Assembly (NCBI GenBank): GCA_017456885.1
Contig: JAFTIM010000007.1
Span: 1 to 64,000, forward strand
Length of the DNA stretch: 64,000 nt
Source: Paludibacteraceae bacterium
Lineage (GTDB): Bacteria; Bacteroidota; Bacteroidia; Bacteroidales; Paludibacteraceae
Direction: 5' to 3'
Below are positions 42,253 to 50,070 of this stretch, in pieces. Each line of letters opens with the position of its first letter. Within the stretch, counting starts at the first letter, position 1. The translations under genes and the position numbers were made by a program. The notes beneath the pieces are model-generated. The model ran no database searches. It was not told where the DNA came from and worked only from the letters and a program-made list of their open reading frames with translations.

Positions 42253-42256
42253 AAAC

Positions 42257-42397
42257 AAAAAACGCGAGCGTAAACTTGCTCACGTTGAGGCCCTAGGATA
42301 GCCCGAGAAAATACAAGTAAACGCCCACGATTTTCCACAGGCGTTCGCACCTTGCTCTTATTTCCTCACTTTTGAAATTTCCTAGGTTTCAACGTAA
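42257..42397 (-). ncRNA. Long-hairpin RNA element (6S-like or attenuator leader) before HTH gene
   Basis: On the minus strand ACGTTGA (42395-42389) pairs with TCAACGT (42288-42282), and CCTAGG (42386-42381) with CCTAGG (42297-42292). Inside, GAGGAAATA pairs with TATTTTCTC and AACGCC with GGCGTT, giving a long, internally looped rod. A 7-bp terminator stem (42284-42278 with 42269-42263) and T6 (42262-42257) follow, 4 bp before the HTH start. The terminator arm overlaps the closing helix by 3 nt, which would allow switching. 6S RNA is the alternative. Confidence 0.55.
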
Positions 42398-42621
42398 TGA
42401 ACAATAGCAAACGCTATAATCAAAAAAAATATGTCGTGGCTTTGGGTCGGTTTTTTCCCTGCCAAAACCAAGTGCAAAGATAGAATTTTCTTCTCTCTAA
42501 AAACAAACAGAAACAACTTGTGTGATGTCTAAATTTTCGAGCATTGTTTTTATCTTTGCATTTGTTGTGAGCAAGAACAAAAGGCTCGTGGCGAGCGTTG
42601 TAGATTTATATTGAAAAAACA
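42398..42621 (+). promoter_or_regulatory. Intergenic region with rnpA promoter
   Basis: The -7 element TATCTTTG (42551-42558) lies 63 bp before the rnpA start. The rest is A+T rich with no gene. Confidence 0.6.
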
Positions 42622-42978
42622 ATGGAACATACACTTCACAAACAAGAGCGTTTACGGGGAAAACTCGTGGTTCAGCGACTTTTTGCCGATGGAAAAGCGT
42701 TTACTTGCTATCCGCTTCGTGTGGTGTATAAGCACAATGCTTCGTGCGAGCAGAAAGTCTTGTTTTCGGTTCCGAAAAAGCGTTTTCGTCATGCCGTCGA
42801 TCGCAATCGGCTGAAACGTCTGATGCGTGAGGCGTATCGTTTGAATAAGCATGTTTTGCCGCAAAAGACGGAAGGTTTGCATGTGGCATTTGTGGCGATT
42901 ACCGATGTGCTGCCGAGTTTTGATTTTGTGCAGAAAAAAATGCGGGAAGCCTTGTTGTTGTTAGCCGAGAAAGAATGA
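42622..42978 (+). CDS. rnpA: Ribonuclease P protein component
   Basis: 118 residues, normal for the family. RnpA hallmarks: an N-terminal basic helix with [20 protein letters not shown], the central strand [28 protein letters not shown], containing the RNR motif that contacts P RNA. It supports tRNA 5' maturation. The stop overlaps the yidD start (ATGA), a gene order conserved across bacteria. Confidence 0.95.
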   Translation: MEHTLHKQERLRGKLVVQRLFADGKAFTCYPLRVVYKHNASCEQKVLFSVPKKRFRHAVDRNRLKRLMREAYRLNKHVLPQKTEGLHVAFVAITDVLPSFDFVQKKMREALLLLAEKE

Positions 42979-43196
42979 AAAAGTTTTTGCGTTTTTGTTT
43001 TCTATTGCCTGTGTATTTTTATCAGAGTTGTATTTCGCCGCTGTTTCCTGCCATGTGTCGTTATCAGCCCACATGCTCGCAATATATGGTGGAAGCGGTG
43101 CAAAAACACGGCATTGTGCGGGGCTTTTGGCTGGGCGTGAAGCGTATTTGCCGATGTCATCCGTGGGGCGGTAGTGGCTACGACCCTGTCCCTTGA
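42975..43196 (+). CDS. yidD: Membrane protein insertion efficiency factor YidD
   Basis: 73 residues, the usual size. The conserved pattern is complete: [31 protein letters not shown]...[20 protein letters not shown]. It is a small inner-membrane-associated protein that helps YidC-dependent insertion. It directly follows rnpA, as in many genomes. Confidence 0.95.
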   Translation: MKKFLRFCFLLPVYFYQSCISPLFPAMCRYQPTCSQYMVEAVQKHGIVRGFWLGVKRICRCHPWGGSGYDPVP

Positions 43197-43206
43197 AAGT
43201 TGAAAA

Positions 43207-45375
43207 ATGGAAGCTACAAAAAACATAAAAAAAACAATAGAACAACTCGAACAATGCCTGTCCGAACAACGTTTGGCAGAGGCGTTGCGTCTGTTGCCGA
43301 TACTGGCTGACAAACTTCAGCAGGGAGCGATGGCGAGTAAAGCCGACGAAATAAAATTGGTGTACGAGCAAATGCTTTTGTTCGTTTTAAAAGGTACTGC
43401 CGATGCGCAACGCGAGCAGATATTCAGGCAGTTGATGCAGAAAGCGTATGCTTTGTTCGACGACTTGTGCGAGGTTTACTGCATGCAGAATACTACTTTT
43501 TTCGATTGTCGTAGCAACCGCCAAACGCACTCTTTGTCGGTTTGTTTGGAACGCCTGCAAGCAGCGCAAGACCGTGTGTCGCTCAACGGTTTGTTGAACG
43601 AGGCGTTTGCCGATGTCAATACACACACACCGACTGCAAACCTTGCCAAGCAACAAACAGATTTGTATTATTCGGTGTTTTTCACTTCGCATTTTTATGA
43701 AAACGAAGCGCAGCAGTTGTCGGCGTTTATTACCGACGAAAGTAATGATGTGGCGTGTAGGAGTGTGGCTGTTACGGCATTGATGATGAGTGCGTTGCGA
43801 TATTTTCAACAAGAAAAAATGCTGCTGCTGTTTTCGCTTGCCGGCAATAGGACAGACTCGATACGGCAACGCGCTTTGGTGGCGGTGGTACTGCTGTTGC
43901 TACGCTACAACAACAGACTCTCTTGCTACGAAAAAGTACAGAATGCGTTACAAAATTTTGCAGCCGACACCGAGGCTGTGAGGGAACTTGAACAGGTGCT
44001 TTGTCATCTTATACGAACGGGAGAAACCGAGTTGATCAACCAAAAAATAAAGGAAGATTTGCTGCCCGACATGATGCGTGTTACACCTACACTGAACGAT
44101 AAATGGCGCGATGCAAAAGAGAAAGATACAGATGAAGAAACGGCTATGGATGAGGCTTTGGAGTTGTTCGATGAGATAGGTTTGACTGAAAAACTCGAAC
44201 AACTTAACGAAATGCAACGCGAGGGGAGTGATGTTAATATGAGTGCGTTTTCGGAATTGAAATCATTTCCGTTTTTCGACGAGGCGTTCAATTGGTTTCT
44301 ACCATTCAGTTCGAAAAACGAAGCCGTGAAGTCGTTGTTCGAGGGTAACAATGAGTTTATGTCGCTGCTGATGTCGATCGACACAATGTGCGATTCGGAT
44401 AAGTATTCGTTTTGTTTCATTTTGCAGCAGCTGCCTGCTTCGCAAATAGATTTTATGAAACAGGGTTTTAAAGCCCAAATAGAGGATGTAAACGATCGTA
44501 TGCAGACCGATGCCCGTTTGACGTTTTTGCTTCAAACAAATAATTATGTGCAGTGTTTGTATCGTTTTTATAAGTTGTTCCCGCAAAAAATGTCGTACAA
44601 TCCGTTTGTGCATTTGGGTGAACTTTCAGGAGTGAATGCCTTGTGGCAGTTGCTCGGCGACAAAGGGCAATTGTCGGTGGCCGATTTTTATTTCTCAAGA
44701 AAAATGTATGCCGAGGCATTGACCGTTTATGAGCGAGCCAATGTGTCGGAGTCTGCAGATACGACATTGTTACGCAAATTGGCGTATGCACATCAGCGGG
44801 TAGGAGAGTGGCGAAAAGCACTGGAACTTTATACCAAAATAGACCTTTTGATGCCCGAGCAGAAGTGGATATTGCGGCAGATGGCGCTCTGCCATAAAAA
44901 CTGCGGTGAGGGCGAGCAGGCTTTGAGTTGTTATCGGCGGTTGTTGCAACTTGCTCCCGACGACAATAAGATTCAGATGAGTTTTGCGACCTGTCTTTAC
45001 GAACAAAAAAAATATGCCGAAGCCTTGGAGGTTTATTTTAAAATCAACTATTTCAATCCTGACAATGAGAATGTGTTGCGTGCGATTGCGTGGTGTGCCT
45101 TTTTGTGTGGAAAAACGGAGCAGTCGGAAACCTATTTTTCAAAAATACCGACCGCAAATCTTGTCGCTATCGATTACCTCCGTTGGGCTTTTGTGGCGTT
45201 TTCCCAGAATAATTTGGATAAGGCTTCGACGTTGTTTCGACAAGCCTATTTGTGCGATAAACAGTCGTTTTGGAGCAACTTTGAAAGTGTCGCAGCCCTG
45301 CTGAAGGAGTCGCTCTCAACGAAAGAAATGCTTTGGAATCTGACCGAGTATGTAAATTTGCTGATTTATAAATAA
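43207..45375 (+). CDS. Large TPR-repeat protein
   Basis: 722 residues, no signal peptide. The N-terminal ~480 residues are helical without a clear domain. The last ~230 residues contain at least four tetratricopeptide-like repeats, e.g. YAHQRVGEWRKALELYTKIDLLMPEQKWILRQMALC and SCYRRLLQLAPDDNKIQMSFATCLYEQKKYAEALEVYFKINYFNPDNE. It probably serves as a protein-interaction scaffold. It starts 10 bp after yidD and ends 9 bp before folB, so it is likely in the same operon. Confidence 0.8.
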   Translation: MEATKNIKKTIEQLEQCLSEQRLAEALRLLPILADKLQQGAMASKADEIKLVYEQMLLFVLKGTADAQREQIFRQLMQKAYALFDDLCEVYCMQNTTFFDCRSNRQTHSLSVCLERLQAAQDRVSLNGLLNEAFADVNTHTPTANLAKQQTDLYYSVFFTSHFYENEAQQLSAFITDESNDVACRSVAVTALMMSALRYFQQEKMLLLFSLAGNRTDSIRQRALVAVVLLLLRYNNRLSCYEKVQNALQNFAADTEAVRELEQVLCHLIRTGETELINQKIKEDLLPDMMRVTPTLNDKWRDAKEKDTDEETAMDEALELFDEIGLTEKLEQLNEMQREGSDVNMSAFSELKSFPFFDEAFNWFLPFSSKNEAVKSLFEGNNEFMSLLMSIDTMCDSDKYSFCFILQQLPASQIDFMKQGFKAQIEDVNDRMQTDARLTFLLQTNNYVQCLYRFYKLFPQKMSYNPFVHLGELSGVNALWQLLGDKGQLSVADFYFSRKMYAEALTVYERANVSESADTTLLRKLAYAHQRVGEWRKALELYTKIDLLMPEQKWILRQMALCHKNCGEGEQALSCYRRLLQLAPDDNKIQMSFATCLYEQKKYAEALEVYFKINYFNPDNENVLRAIAWCAFLCGKTEQSETYFSKIPTANLVAIDYLRWAFVAFSQNNLDKASTLFRQAYLCDKQSFWSNFESVAALLKESLSTKEMLWNLTEYVNLLIYK

Positions 45376-45384
45376 AAGCCCTTT

Positions 45385-45732
45385 ATGCAGATAGTATTGG
45401 ATAGAATGCACTTTTACGCTTATCATGGATTTTTTGAACAAGAGCGTATTATCGGAAATGATTTTTATGTAACAGTATCGCTTGACATGGACGAGGTTGC
45501 TGCACAAACGACCGACGATTTGGACGATACGCTCAACTATCAACTTGTGTACGATGCGGTGAGCGAGGAGATGCAACATACCTCAAAACTGCTTGAAAGC
45601 GTAGTACGACGCATTGCACACCGTTTGCGGCAGATTCACCCTGCCGTAAAGCATGTAAGGGTGCAACTCTCGAAAAAAAATCCACCGCTTGGCGGACAAC
45701 TGGACGCTGTAACATTAATTGTTGAGGAGTGA
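45385..45732 (+). CDS. folB: Dihydroneopterin aldolase
   Basis: 115 residues, normal length. The start VLDRMHFYAYHGFFEQERIIGNDFYVTVSLDMD is the classic FolB pattern with the catalytic Tyr and the Glu of the E-R-x-x-G region. A helix with LNYQLVYDAVSEEM and a final VRVQLSKKNPP follow; this lysine is the catalytic one. It forms an octameric ring and cleaves dihydroneopterin in folate synthesis. It overlaps the 3' end of the convergent gene at 45715 by 18 bp. Confidence 0.95.
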   Translation: MQIVLDRMHFYAYHGFFEQERIIGNDFYVTVSLDMDEVAAQTTDDLDDTLNYQLVYDAVSEEMQHTSKLLESVVRRIAHRLRQIHPAVKHVRVQLSKKNPPLGGQLDAVTLIVEE

Positions 45733-46368
45733 TTGACGGCGTTCGGCTTCGTTACGCATATTTTCCATGAAACCTTTGGCGCGCCATTCGATAATCGAAC
45801 AATAACGTTTTTTGGTGATAAAAAGGTCGAAAAACCACCCGAATTTTATGTTGATGGTGATGTCGAAAAATTGTGTTCCATCGCTTTGCGGCACGATTCG
45901 ATAGGTGCCATAGGCTTTTTTCAGCAATGCGTTGGAGTAGAAAATATCCACTACGATTTCGGTAATACCGTCGGGCAACTCGTTTTTGGTTACGCGGCTT
46001 TCGATGTTGATGTCTTTAAACGTGCGCAACCCCGGCACTTTGATGTCGGCAACGATGACACCAATGCTTGTTTCGGGGTCGAAGGTGGTGCGTTTTAGCA
46101 CCAAAAGCACTTCATCGCGTTCTTTGTCGTTTTGTTTTCCGACACCTTTCAACGCCCACTCGAAAAGCAGTTCGGGATCGCCTCTGAATTGATTGATAAA
46201 GTCGTCCACAACTTCGTTGGCGATGGCATTGCTGCACTTGGCCTCTACTCTGCAAAAAGTGTGAAAGGATCCGTCTTGCCGATAGCTGTAGAGCGTGTCT
46301 GATTTTTGAGCCTTTACGGTAAAGTAACTCAAAATGCAGCAAGTAACGATAAAAATTACCCTTTTCAT
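45715..46368 (-). CDS. Secreted DUF4468-like or unclassified Bacteroidota protein
   Basis: 217 residues with a signal peptide (MKRVIFIVTCCILSYFTVKA, ~1-20). The mature protein is mixed alpha/beta, with VLLVLKRTTFDPETSIGVIVADIKVPGL and GTYRIVPQSDGTQFFDITINIKFGWFFDLFI. It resembles Bacteroidota secreted proteins of unknown function; I do not assign a family. Convergent with folB, sharing 18 bp of coding sequence at the 3' ends. Confidence 0.6.
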   Translation of the reverse strand: MKRVIFIVTCCILSYFTVKAQKSDTLYSYRQDGSFHTFCRVEAKCSNAIANEVVDDFINQFRGDPELLFEWALKGVGKQNDKERDEVLLVLKRTTFDPETSIGVIVADIKVPGLRTFKDINIESRVTKNELPDGITEIVVDIFYSNALLKKAYGTYRIVPQSDGTQFFDITINIKFGWFFDLFITKKRYCSIIEWRAKGFMENMRNEAERRQSLLNN

Positions 46369-46590
46369 ATCACTGCAAAGTTAGAATTTTTCAATAAATA
46401 GCGGTGTGTTTTGTTGATTGTGAAAGGAGAATGGCTCCCTGTATATGCAGAAAAACATTATTCAAAACAACCGGATTGTATATTTACGGCTCAAGCAGCA
46501 TCGAAAAAAGCCGTTTTTGATCCGAAAAAACATGAGTTACTTATCGTTATATCAAAGACCAAGCGGTGCGATCCGATAGTATGTCTTCTT
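46369..46590. other. Intergenic region
   Basis: 222 bp between the secreted-protein gene and the ion-channel gene. A plus-strand frame (GTG 46420 to 46611, after AAAGGAGA) could encode about 60 residues, but it has no recognisable domain and runs into the channel gene antisense. No clear terminator is seen. Confidence 0.3.
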
Positions 46591-47400
46591 TTACTTGCTT
46601 TTATCGGATAATAGTTTGTCCACTTTCTCGTTGAGTTCTTTCACTTGTTTCTCTAATTCATCGTTGTTATCGCTCACCATGGCATCTACGAAGATGGAAT
46701 TGACCAACGATAGTCCGATAATGCTGCACAGGATTAGCAATATGCTGAAATAGAGCCTGACAAGACGTGCCGTGGCTATGGTGGAATTGGCTGCAATAGT
46801 GTCCGGTATCTCGTTCCAACCTTCTCCTGTACAGATACGGAAGATACTGTAAATGCTGTCAATGGGTGTAGCAAAATATTCAGGTGCAGAAGATTTGAAC
46901 AGTGCGCAAGAGAGCAAGGCTACCACCACAATTAGCAAGAGAAAACTCGCAAACAAGCCGGCACTCTCGCGCATGGCTTTTCCGAAGTTGCGAACTATCA
47001 CCGAGAAATTAGGAAAGACGTGCAGAATACGGAAGAACCGTAGTACACGGAGCAGTCGCAGAATAAGCAGGATAGAAAAGCTGCTGCCAATCATTCCTTC
47101 CGGCAAGAAGAATGCCACTACTGACGGAATGGACAGTATTACTAACGTGCCATCCATACAGTTCCAACCGTTGCGCCAATAGCCTTTCAGCCCAAAAACT
47201 GATAGTTTTACGCCCATCTCAACCATAAAAAAGATGGTACAGATTAAATCAGCGAGGGATAACCAATAAGGATTATATCCACTTTCCTGTGCAAAGATAA
47301 TGGCTGCGTTTAACAGGATAAACATCAAAACGAGATGCTCATTGAGAAAGATTTTAGAAAGTAATTTTTTCATTTCCGTAGGTTTCTTTGCCGTTGTCAT
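46591..47400 (-). CDS. Voltage-gated-type ion channel, single-domain (Ion_trans family)
   Basis: 269 residues. Six TM helices: S1 (~20-36), S2 (~47-66), S3 (~78-98), S4 with spaced arginines (ILRLLRVLRFFRILHVF, ~113-130), S5 (~148-168) and S6 (~207-235), then a heptad-like C-terminal coiled coil (DELEKQVKELNEKVDKLL), as in BacNav tetramers. The pore reads FRICTGEGWNEIPD, with an acidic E at the selectivity position, but T-G-E-G-W differs from the usual bacterial T-L-E-S-W and is closer to eukaryotic TGEDW-like filters. It is the last gene of the minus-strand accessory operon. Confidence 0.85.
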   Translation of the reverse strand: MTTAKKPTEMKKLLSKIFLNEHLVLMFILLNAAIIFAQESGYNPYWLSLADLICTIFFMVEMGVKLSVFGLKGYWRNGWNCMDGTLVILSIPSVVAFFLPEGMIGSSFSILLILRLLRVLRFFRILHVFPNFSVIVRNFGKAMRESAGLFASFLLLIVVVALLSCALFKSSAPEYFATPIDSIYSIFRICTGEGWNEIPDTIAANSTIATARLVRLYFSILLILCSIIGLSLVNSIFVDAMVSDNNDELEKQVKELNEKVDKLLSDKSK

Positions 47401-47421
47401 GGTTTGTAAATTTAATGGTTA

Positions 47422-47673
47422 TTATTTTCTTTTACGTTCGCGAGCGATATTATCTTTGCAGTTCTCAATTTGACGCTTGATTGATTCAATATTACGGTCG
47501 TGCGAAGCAGCATGATCAATTTTCGACTTACGATAACTAGCCTTACTACTTGGAGATGATGCATTCTTTACCAAACCTGCATAGTATTCATTGTCTTTTT
47601 TCTTTGCGTCTTTTTCTTTTTGCAATTTGGCGCGCAAATCTACCATTTGCTTTTTGTAGTATTCCAAACTCAT
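47422..47673 (-). CDS. Small charged coiled-coil protein of channel operon
   Basis: 83 residues, highly charged, mostly helical: YYKKQMVDLRAKLQKEKDAKKKDNEYYAGLV, then a serine-rich turn (SSPSSKASYRKS) and a second helix ending NIARERKRK. Two helices around a flexible turn suggest a hairpin coiled coil. No family is recognised. It lies 21 bp upstream of the channel gene and 83 bp after the module-repeat gene, on the same strand, so it is probably co-expressed. Confidence 0.55.
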   Translation of the reverse strand: MSLEYYKKQMVDLRAKLQKEKDAKKKDNEYYAGLVKNASSPSSKASYRKSKIDHAASHDRNIESIKRQIENCKDNIARERKRK

Positions 47674-47756
47674 AATAATTAGTATTTAAAAGGTTAATAT
47701 CCTGAGAATTTAGCAAGCAGGTGGGCAGTCAAACCCGCCTGCCTTGCTTGTGGTAA

Positions 47757-48071
47757 TTACTTACCTGCGCCTACGAGAGTAGCAGAGTTATTGGCCAACT
47801 TGCTATCATCAGCATTAGCTACTTGTACGCCGATACCATACATTTCAGCCACTTTCTTCTCGAAGTTGCCTACTTGCATGTTACCTTTTACTGCGAGTTC
47901 GCCACCTTTAGAGCCCTCTCCGCGGATAGATGCCAATGTAGCATCGTCATCTGCAAATGCACCTTTGCAGCTTTCGCTTTTGTACACGCGCAAGGTAGAA
48001 CCAAACGCTTTCTTAAATTCGGCTTTCAAGGTTTTAACCTTCATGTTACCTTTCAATGCAATTTCTGCCAT
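47757..48071 (-). CDS. Protein made of two ~45-residue tandem modules (short paralog)
   Basis: 104 residues consisting of two related modules: 3-49 (EIALKGNMKVKTLKAEFKKAFG...LRVYK...DDDATLASIR) and 58-104 (ELAVKGNMQVGNFEKKVAEMYG...VQVAN...NNSATLVGAG). Each has the order strand - (K)GNM-V loop - helix - strand - acidic turn - TL helix, which looks like a beta-grasp-type (ubiquitin-like) topology; that fold is inference. A longer paralog is encoded at 49018-49380 in the same operon. No known family name can be given. Confidence 0.6.
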   Translation of the reverse strand: MAEIALKGNMKVKTLKAEFKKAFGSTLRVYKSESCKGAFADDDATLASIRGEGSKGGELAVKGNMQVGNFEKKVAEMYGIGVQVANADDSKLANNSATLVGAGK

Positions 48072-48133
48072 AGTTGTAAAATTTTTAATAATTGATCAAT
48101 CATGCCCGCAACTTAAGGACTGCGAGCGTTGTC

Positions 48134-48952
48134 CTATGGTTTGCTATCTAATAGTTTTAATTCTTTTGCCAATACAAAGAAATCATAAACGATGTTATCG
48201 TGTGGTATAGGTAATGAGTTTAAATCTGCATTGGCAACATCGAAACCTCCCTTATTTTTGGAATACAATTTGACAAATGCTTTGTATTCTTCCATGCTCA
48301 AAACTAGTGACAAGTTGCCTCGATAGATTTTTCCTACATACCACAGCACCCTATCTAAAGTATCATAAGTAACATCTGTGCAATCTAATTTGCTGATTAA
48401 CAAATCTATTGCCTCAATAAAACTTACCATATCGTTGGCTTTAATCTCGGGCATTTGTTCTTTGAAGCCACAATAGTTCCAAATACGTGGGTACATTTCG
48501 CGCACAATAGAATCATAAATTGGGAATCTAAATTCAGTCTCAAAGTAAGCATATTTGCTAATCAATGAAACTGCTTGTCCTTTGTCTTCGCCATTCTTAC
48601 CAATTCCATATTTCTCAGAGAATAAGTTGGTCTTCTTGCCTTTGATAATAAAGGGATTATAACTTTTGTCTTGCAAAAAATCCATAAATGCTTTTTCAAG
48701 CGGCTTATTTTGGTTGATTTCTGTTAGGACTTTTGCCAATTCTTCCAGACCATAGTACCTACGACTCATCTGAGTAGAGTACATACTATCTATCAAAGTC
48801 AAACGAGCAAGAATATCTTCCGTTGTATAAGAATTGGTAGCATTGAAAACTTTTAATATAGTCGCTTTCCCCAATGAATATCCAGAGGAGTCTACTTTTA
48901 TATTATGTAGTTTCTCAAAGAGACTATGTAATGTCTTTAGATGTTTGCTCAT
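48134..48952 (-). CDS. Unrecognised helical protein of channel operon
   Basis: 272 residues, soluble, predominantly helical. Notable segments: LARLTLIDSMYSTQMSRRYYGLEELAKVL, then an aromatic, basic middle (NPFIIKGKKTNLFSEKYGIG) and RFPIYDSIVREMYPRIWNYCGF. The last region has LLISKLDCTDVTYDTLDRVLWYVGKIYRGNLSLV. The pattern vaguely recalls helix-hairpin-helix base-excision glycosylase-like proteins of accessory islands (the Y-D-S-x-V and LDR-LWY-GK pieces), but I cannot assign it. It lies between the two module-repeat genes. Confidence 0.55.
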   Translation of the reverse strand: MSKHLKTLHSLFEKLHNIKVDSSGYSLGKATILKVFNATNSYTTEDILARLTLIDSMYSTQMSRRYYGLEELAKVLTEINQNKPLEKAFMDFLQDKSYNPFIIKGKKTNLFSEKYGIGKNGEDKGQAVSLISKYAYFETEFRFPIYDSIVREMYPRIWNYCGFKEQMPEIKANDMVSFIEAIDLLISKLDCTDVTYDTLDRVLWYVGKIYRGNLSLVLSMEEYKAFVKLYSKNKGGFDVANADLNSLPIPHDNIVYDFFVLAKELKLLDSKP

Positions 48953-49017
48953 GTTAGAAATTGTTCATATAGTTAGTGTAGGAGCGTTCAAACTCCTACA
49001 CCATTAATCACAGATGA

Positions 49018-49380
49018 TTATTCACCGCGGGCAGCTTGGCCGATGGTGAGTTTGTTGTCCACGCAAGTTTTGCCTGCTGGGTCTTTGATTTGTACAGTTA
49101 GACCAAAGAGATCGTTGAAGAGTTTCTCTGCATCACCTACTTTCATCGATGCTTTGAGTTTCAACTCAGCTGTTGCGCTTGTTTTCACATCCTTGCTAGT
49201 CTTCTGGTTGAGTTGGTTGAGCGTCAAATCTCCATCAGCCAATTGTTTGCCTTTGTAGATAGCTAAGGTACAACCAAATGCTTCCTTAAAATCTTTACAA
49301 ATAGTTTTTACTTTTTTGTTTGGTGCCACAGCGAACTCTGCGTTTGTAAAGTGGTCTTTGATTGAATTTAAAATTCCCAT
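49018..49380 (-). CDS. Protein made of two ~45-residue tandem modules (long paralog)
   Basis: 120 residues. After a 12-residue lead, module 1 is ~13-57 (AEFAVAPNKKVKTICKDFKEAFGCTLAIYKGKQLADGDLTLNQL) and module 2 is ~70-117 (AELKLKASMKVGDAEKLFNDLFGLTVQIKDPAG...DNKLTIGQA). Both match the modules of the 104-residue paralog: K-V helix, F-x-x-x-F-G, strand, D-D/N, T-L/I. So the operon carries four copies of one module. A beta-grasp-type fold is possible. The function is unknown. Confidence 0.6.
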   Translation of the reverse strand: MGILNSIKDHFTNAEFAVAPNKKVKTICKDFKEAFGCTLAIYKGKQLADGDLTLNQLNQKTSKDVKTSATAELKLKASMKVGDAEKLFNDLFGLTVQIKDPAGKTCVDNKLTIGQAARGE

Positions 49381-49417
49381 AATTTAATAAGTTAAAAGGT
49401 TATAATTATTCTAAAAG

Positions 49418-49585
49418 TTATCTTCTCTTTTTACCCGTTAAGCCTTTGAGGATGGTGCCACCGATTTTGCGCTCGAGGCCTTGTTTGGTGGTGGGAAGAC
49501 CTACTGCACGGGCTACTTTGGTCTTTAAGCCCGAGATGCCTACTGCACGTTTCACTGAAAAACTTAAACCCTTTATTAATCCCAT
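49418..49585 (-). CDS. 55-residue strongly basic protein, first gene of channel operon
   Basis: ATG at 49585, stop at 49418-49420, 55 residues. The sequence starts MGLIKGLSFSVKRAVGISG and is rich in Lys, Arg and Gly, with almost no acidic residues; it contains a near-repeat, VKRAVGISGLKTK / VARAVGLPTTKQ. It might bind nucleic acid or membranes. It lies 37 bp before the 49380 gene on the same strand and 58 bp after the 19-bp motif upstream. Its length, start and position support a real gene too short for usual gene-calling thresholds. Confidence 0.6.
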   Translation of the reverse strand: MGLIKGLSFSVKRAVGISGLKTKVARAVGLPTTKQGLERKIGGTILKGLTGKKRR

Positions 49586-49642
49586 AGTTTTTTAATTTAT
49601 TTCATTTCCTCTGCAAAGAAAATATAAAAAATCTCCAAAAAA

Positions 49643-49661
49643 AAAGTCCTTGTTGGTCCTT
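49643..49661 (-). promoter_or_regulatory. 19-bp shared motif upstream of channel operon
   Basis: On the minus strand this reads AAGGACCAACAAGGACTTT, a direct repeat of AAGGAC with 4-bp spacing. An identical 19-mer occurs at 51401-51419. It lies 58 bp upstream of the operon's first ATG, just ahead of a -33-like TTTG. Confidence 0.65.
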
Positions 49662-49701
49662 TTTTATTTGATAATCAGCAATATGCTAATACCCAAAAGT
49701 T

Positions 49702-49762
49702 TAACACATCTTTGTGTTATCATATATGATAATTGCAGCGCAAATGTAATGATTTAATTTTG
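49702..49762 (+). promoter_or_regulatory. Palindromes and promoter before HTH gene 49836
   Basis: TAACAC-N6-GTGTTA (49702-49719) and the perfect palindrome TTATCATATATGATAA (49717-49732) overlap by three bases. A -7 element TAATTTTG (49755-49762) follows. These are plausible operator and promoter for the regulator gene at 49836, in the gap shared with the divergent channel operon. Confidence 0.5.
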
Positions 49763-49835
49763 AATGTCAAAACAAAAAATTATCAATTTTGACAATATTT
49801 TGTGGGCGTTGTATAACTGACTGATAATCAAACGT

Positions 49836-50060
49836 ATGTCTGACGAAAAAGAAATAGCCATTAGGATTGGCATTCGTATAAAGGAGTTGCGAATGCGAGC
49901 CAACTTGTCGCAAATAGAGCTGGCTTTTCGTTGCAACTTCGAACCCTCGAACCTGAATCGGATAGAAGCAGGAAGAACTTACCCCACCATAAAAACACTC
50001 TGCAAGATAGCCAACGGTCTCGATGTGCCGTTTCACGCACTCACCGACTACATAAAATAA
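49836..50060 (+). CDS. XRE-family HTH regulator
   Basis: 74 residues, a lone HTH_3 (Cro/C1-type) domain: IRIGIRIKELRMRANLSQIELAFRCNFEPSNLNRIEAGRTYPTIKTLCKIANGLDVPFHALT. The recognition helix lies around SNLNRIEAG. Its start region contains palindromes and a good -7 element. It is placed between the channel operon and the kinase gene, and is a good candidate to bind either the palindromes or the shared 19-bp motif. Confidence 0.85.
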   Translation: MSDEKEIAIRIGIRIKELRMRANLSQIELAFRCNFEPSNLNRIEAGRTYPTIKTLCKIANGLDVPFHALTDYIK

Positions 50061-50070
50061 CTTCCACCTA

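Noticed and set aside
46411..46611. Plus-strand frame of about 60 codons after AAAGGAGA
   Set aside because: The start context is fair, but the product has no domain and runs antisense into the ion-channel gene. Too weak to call a gene.
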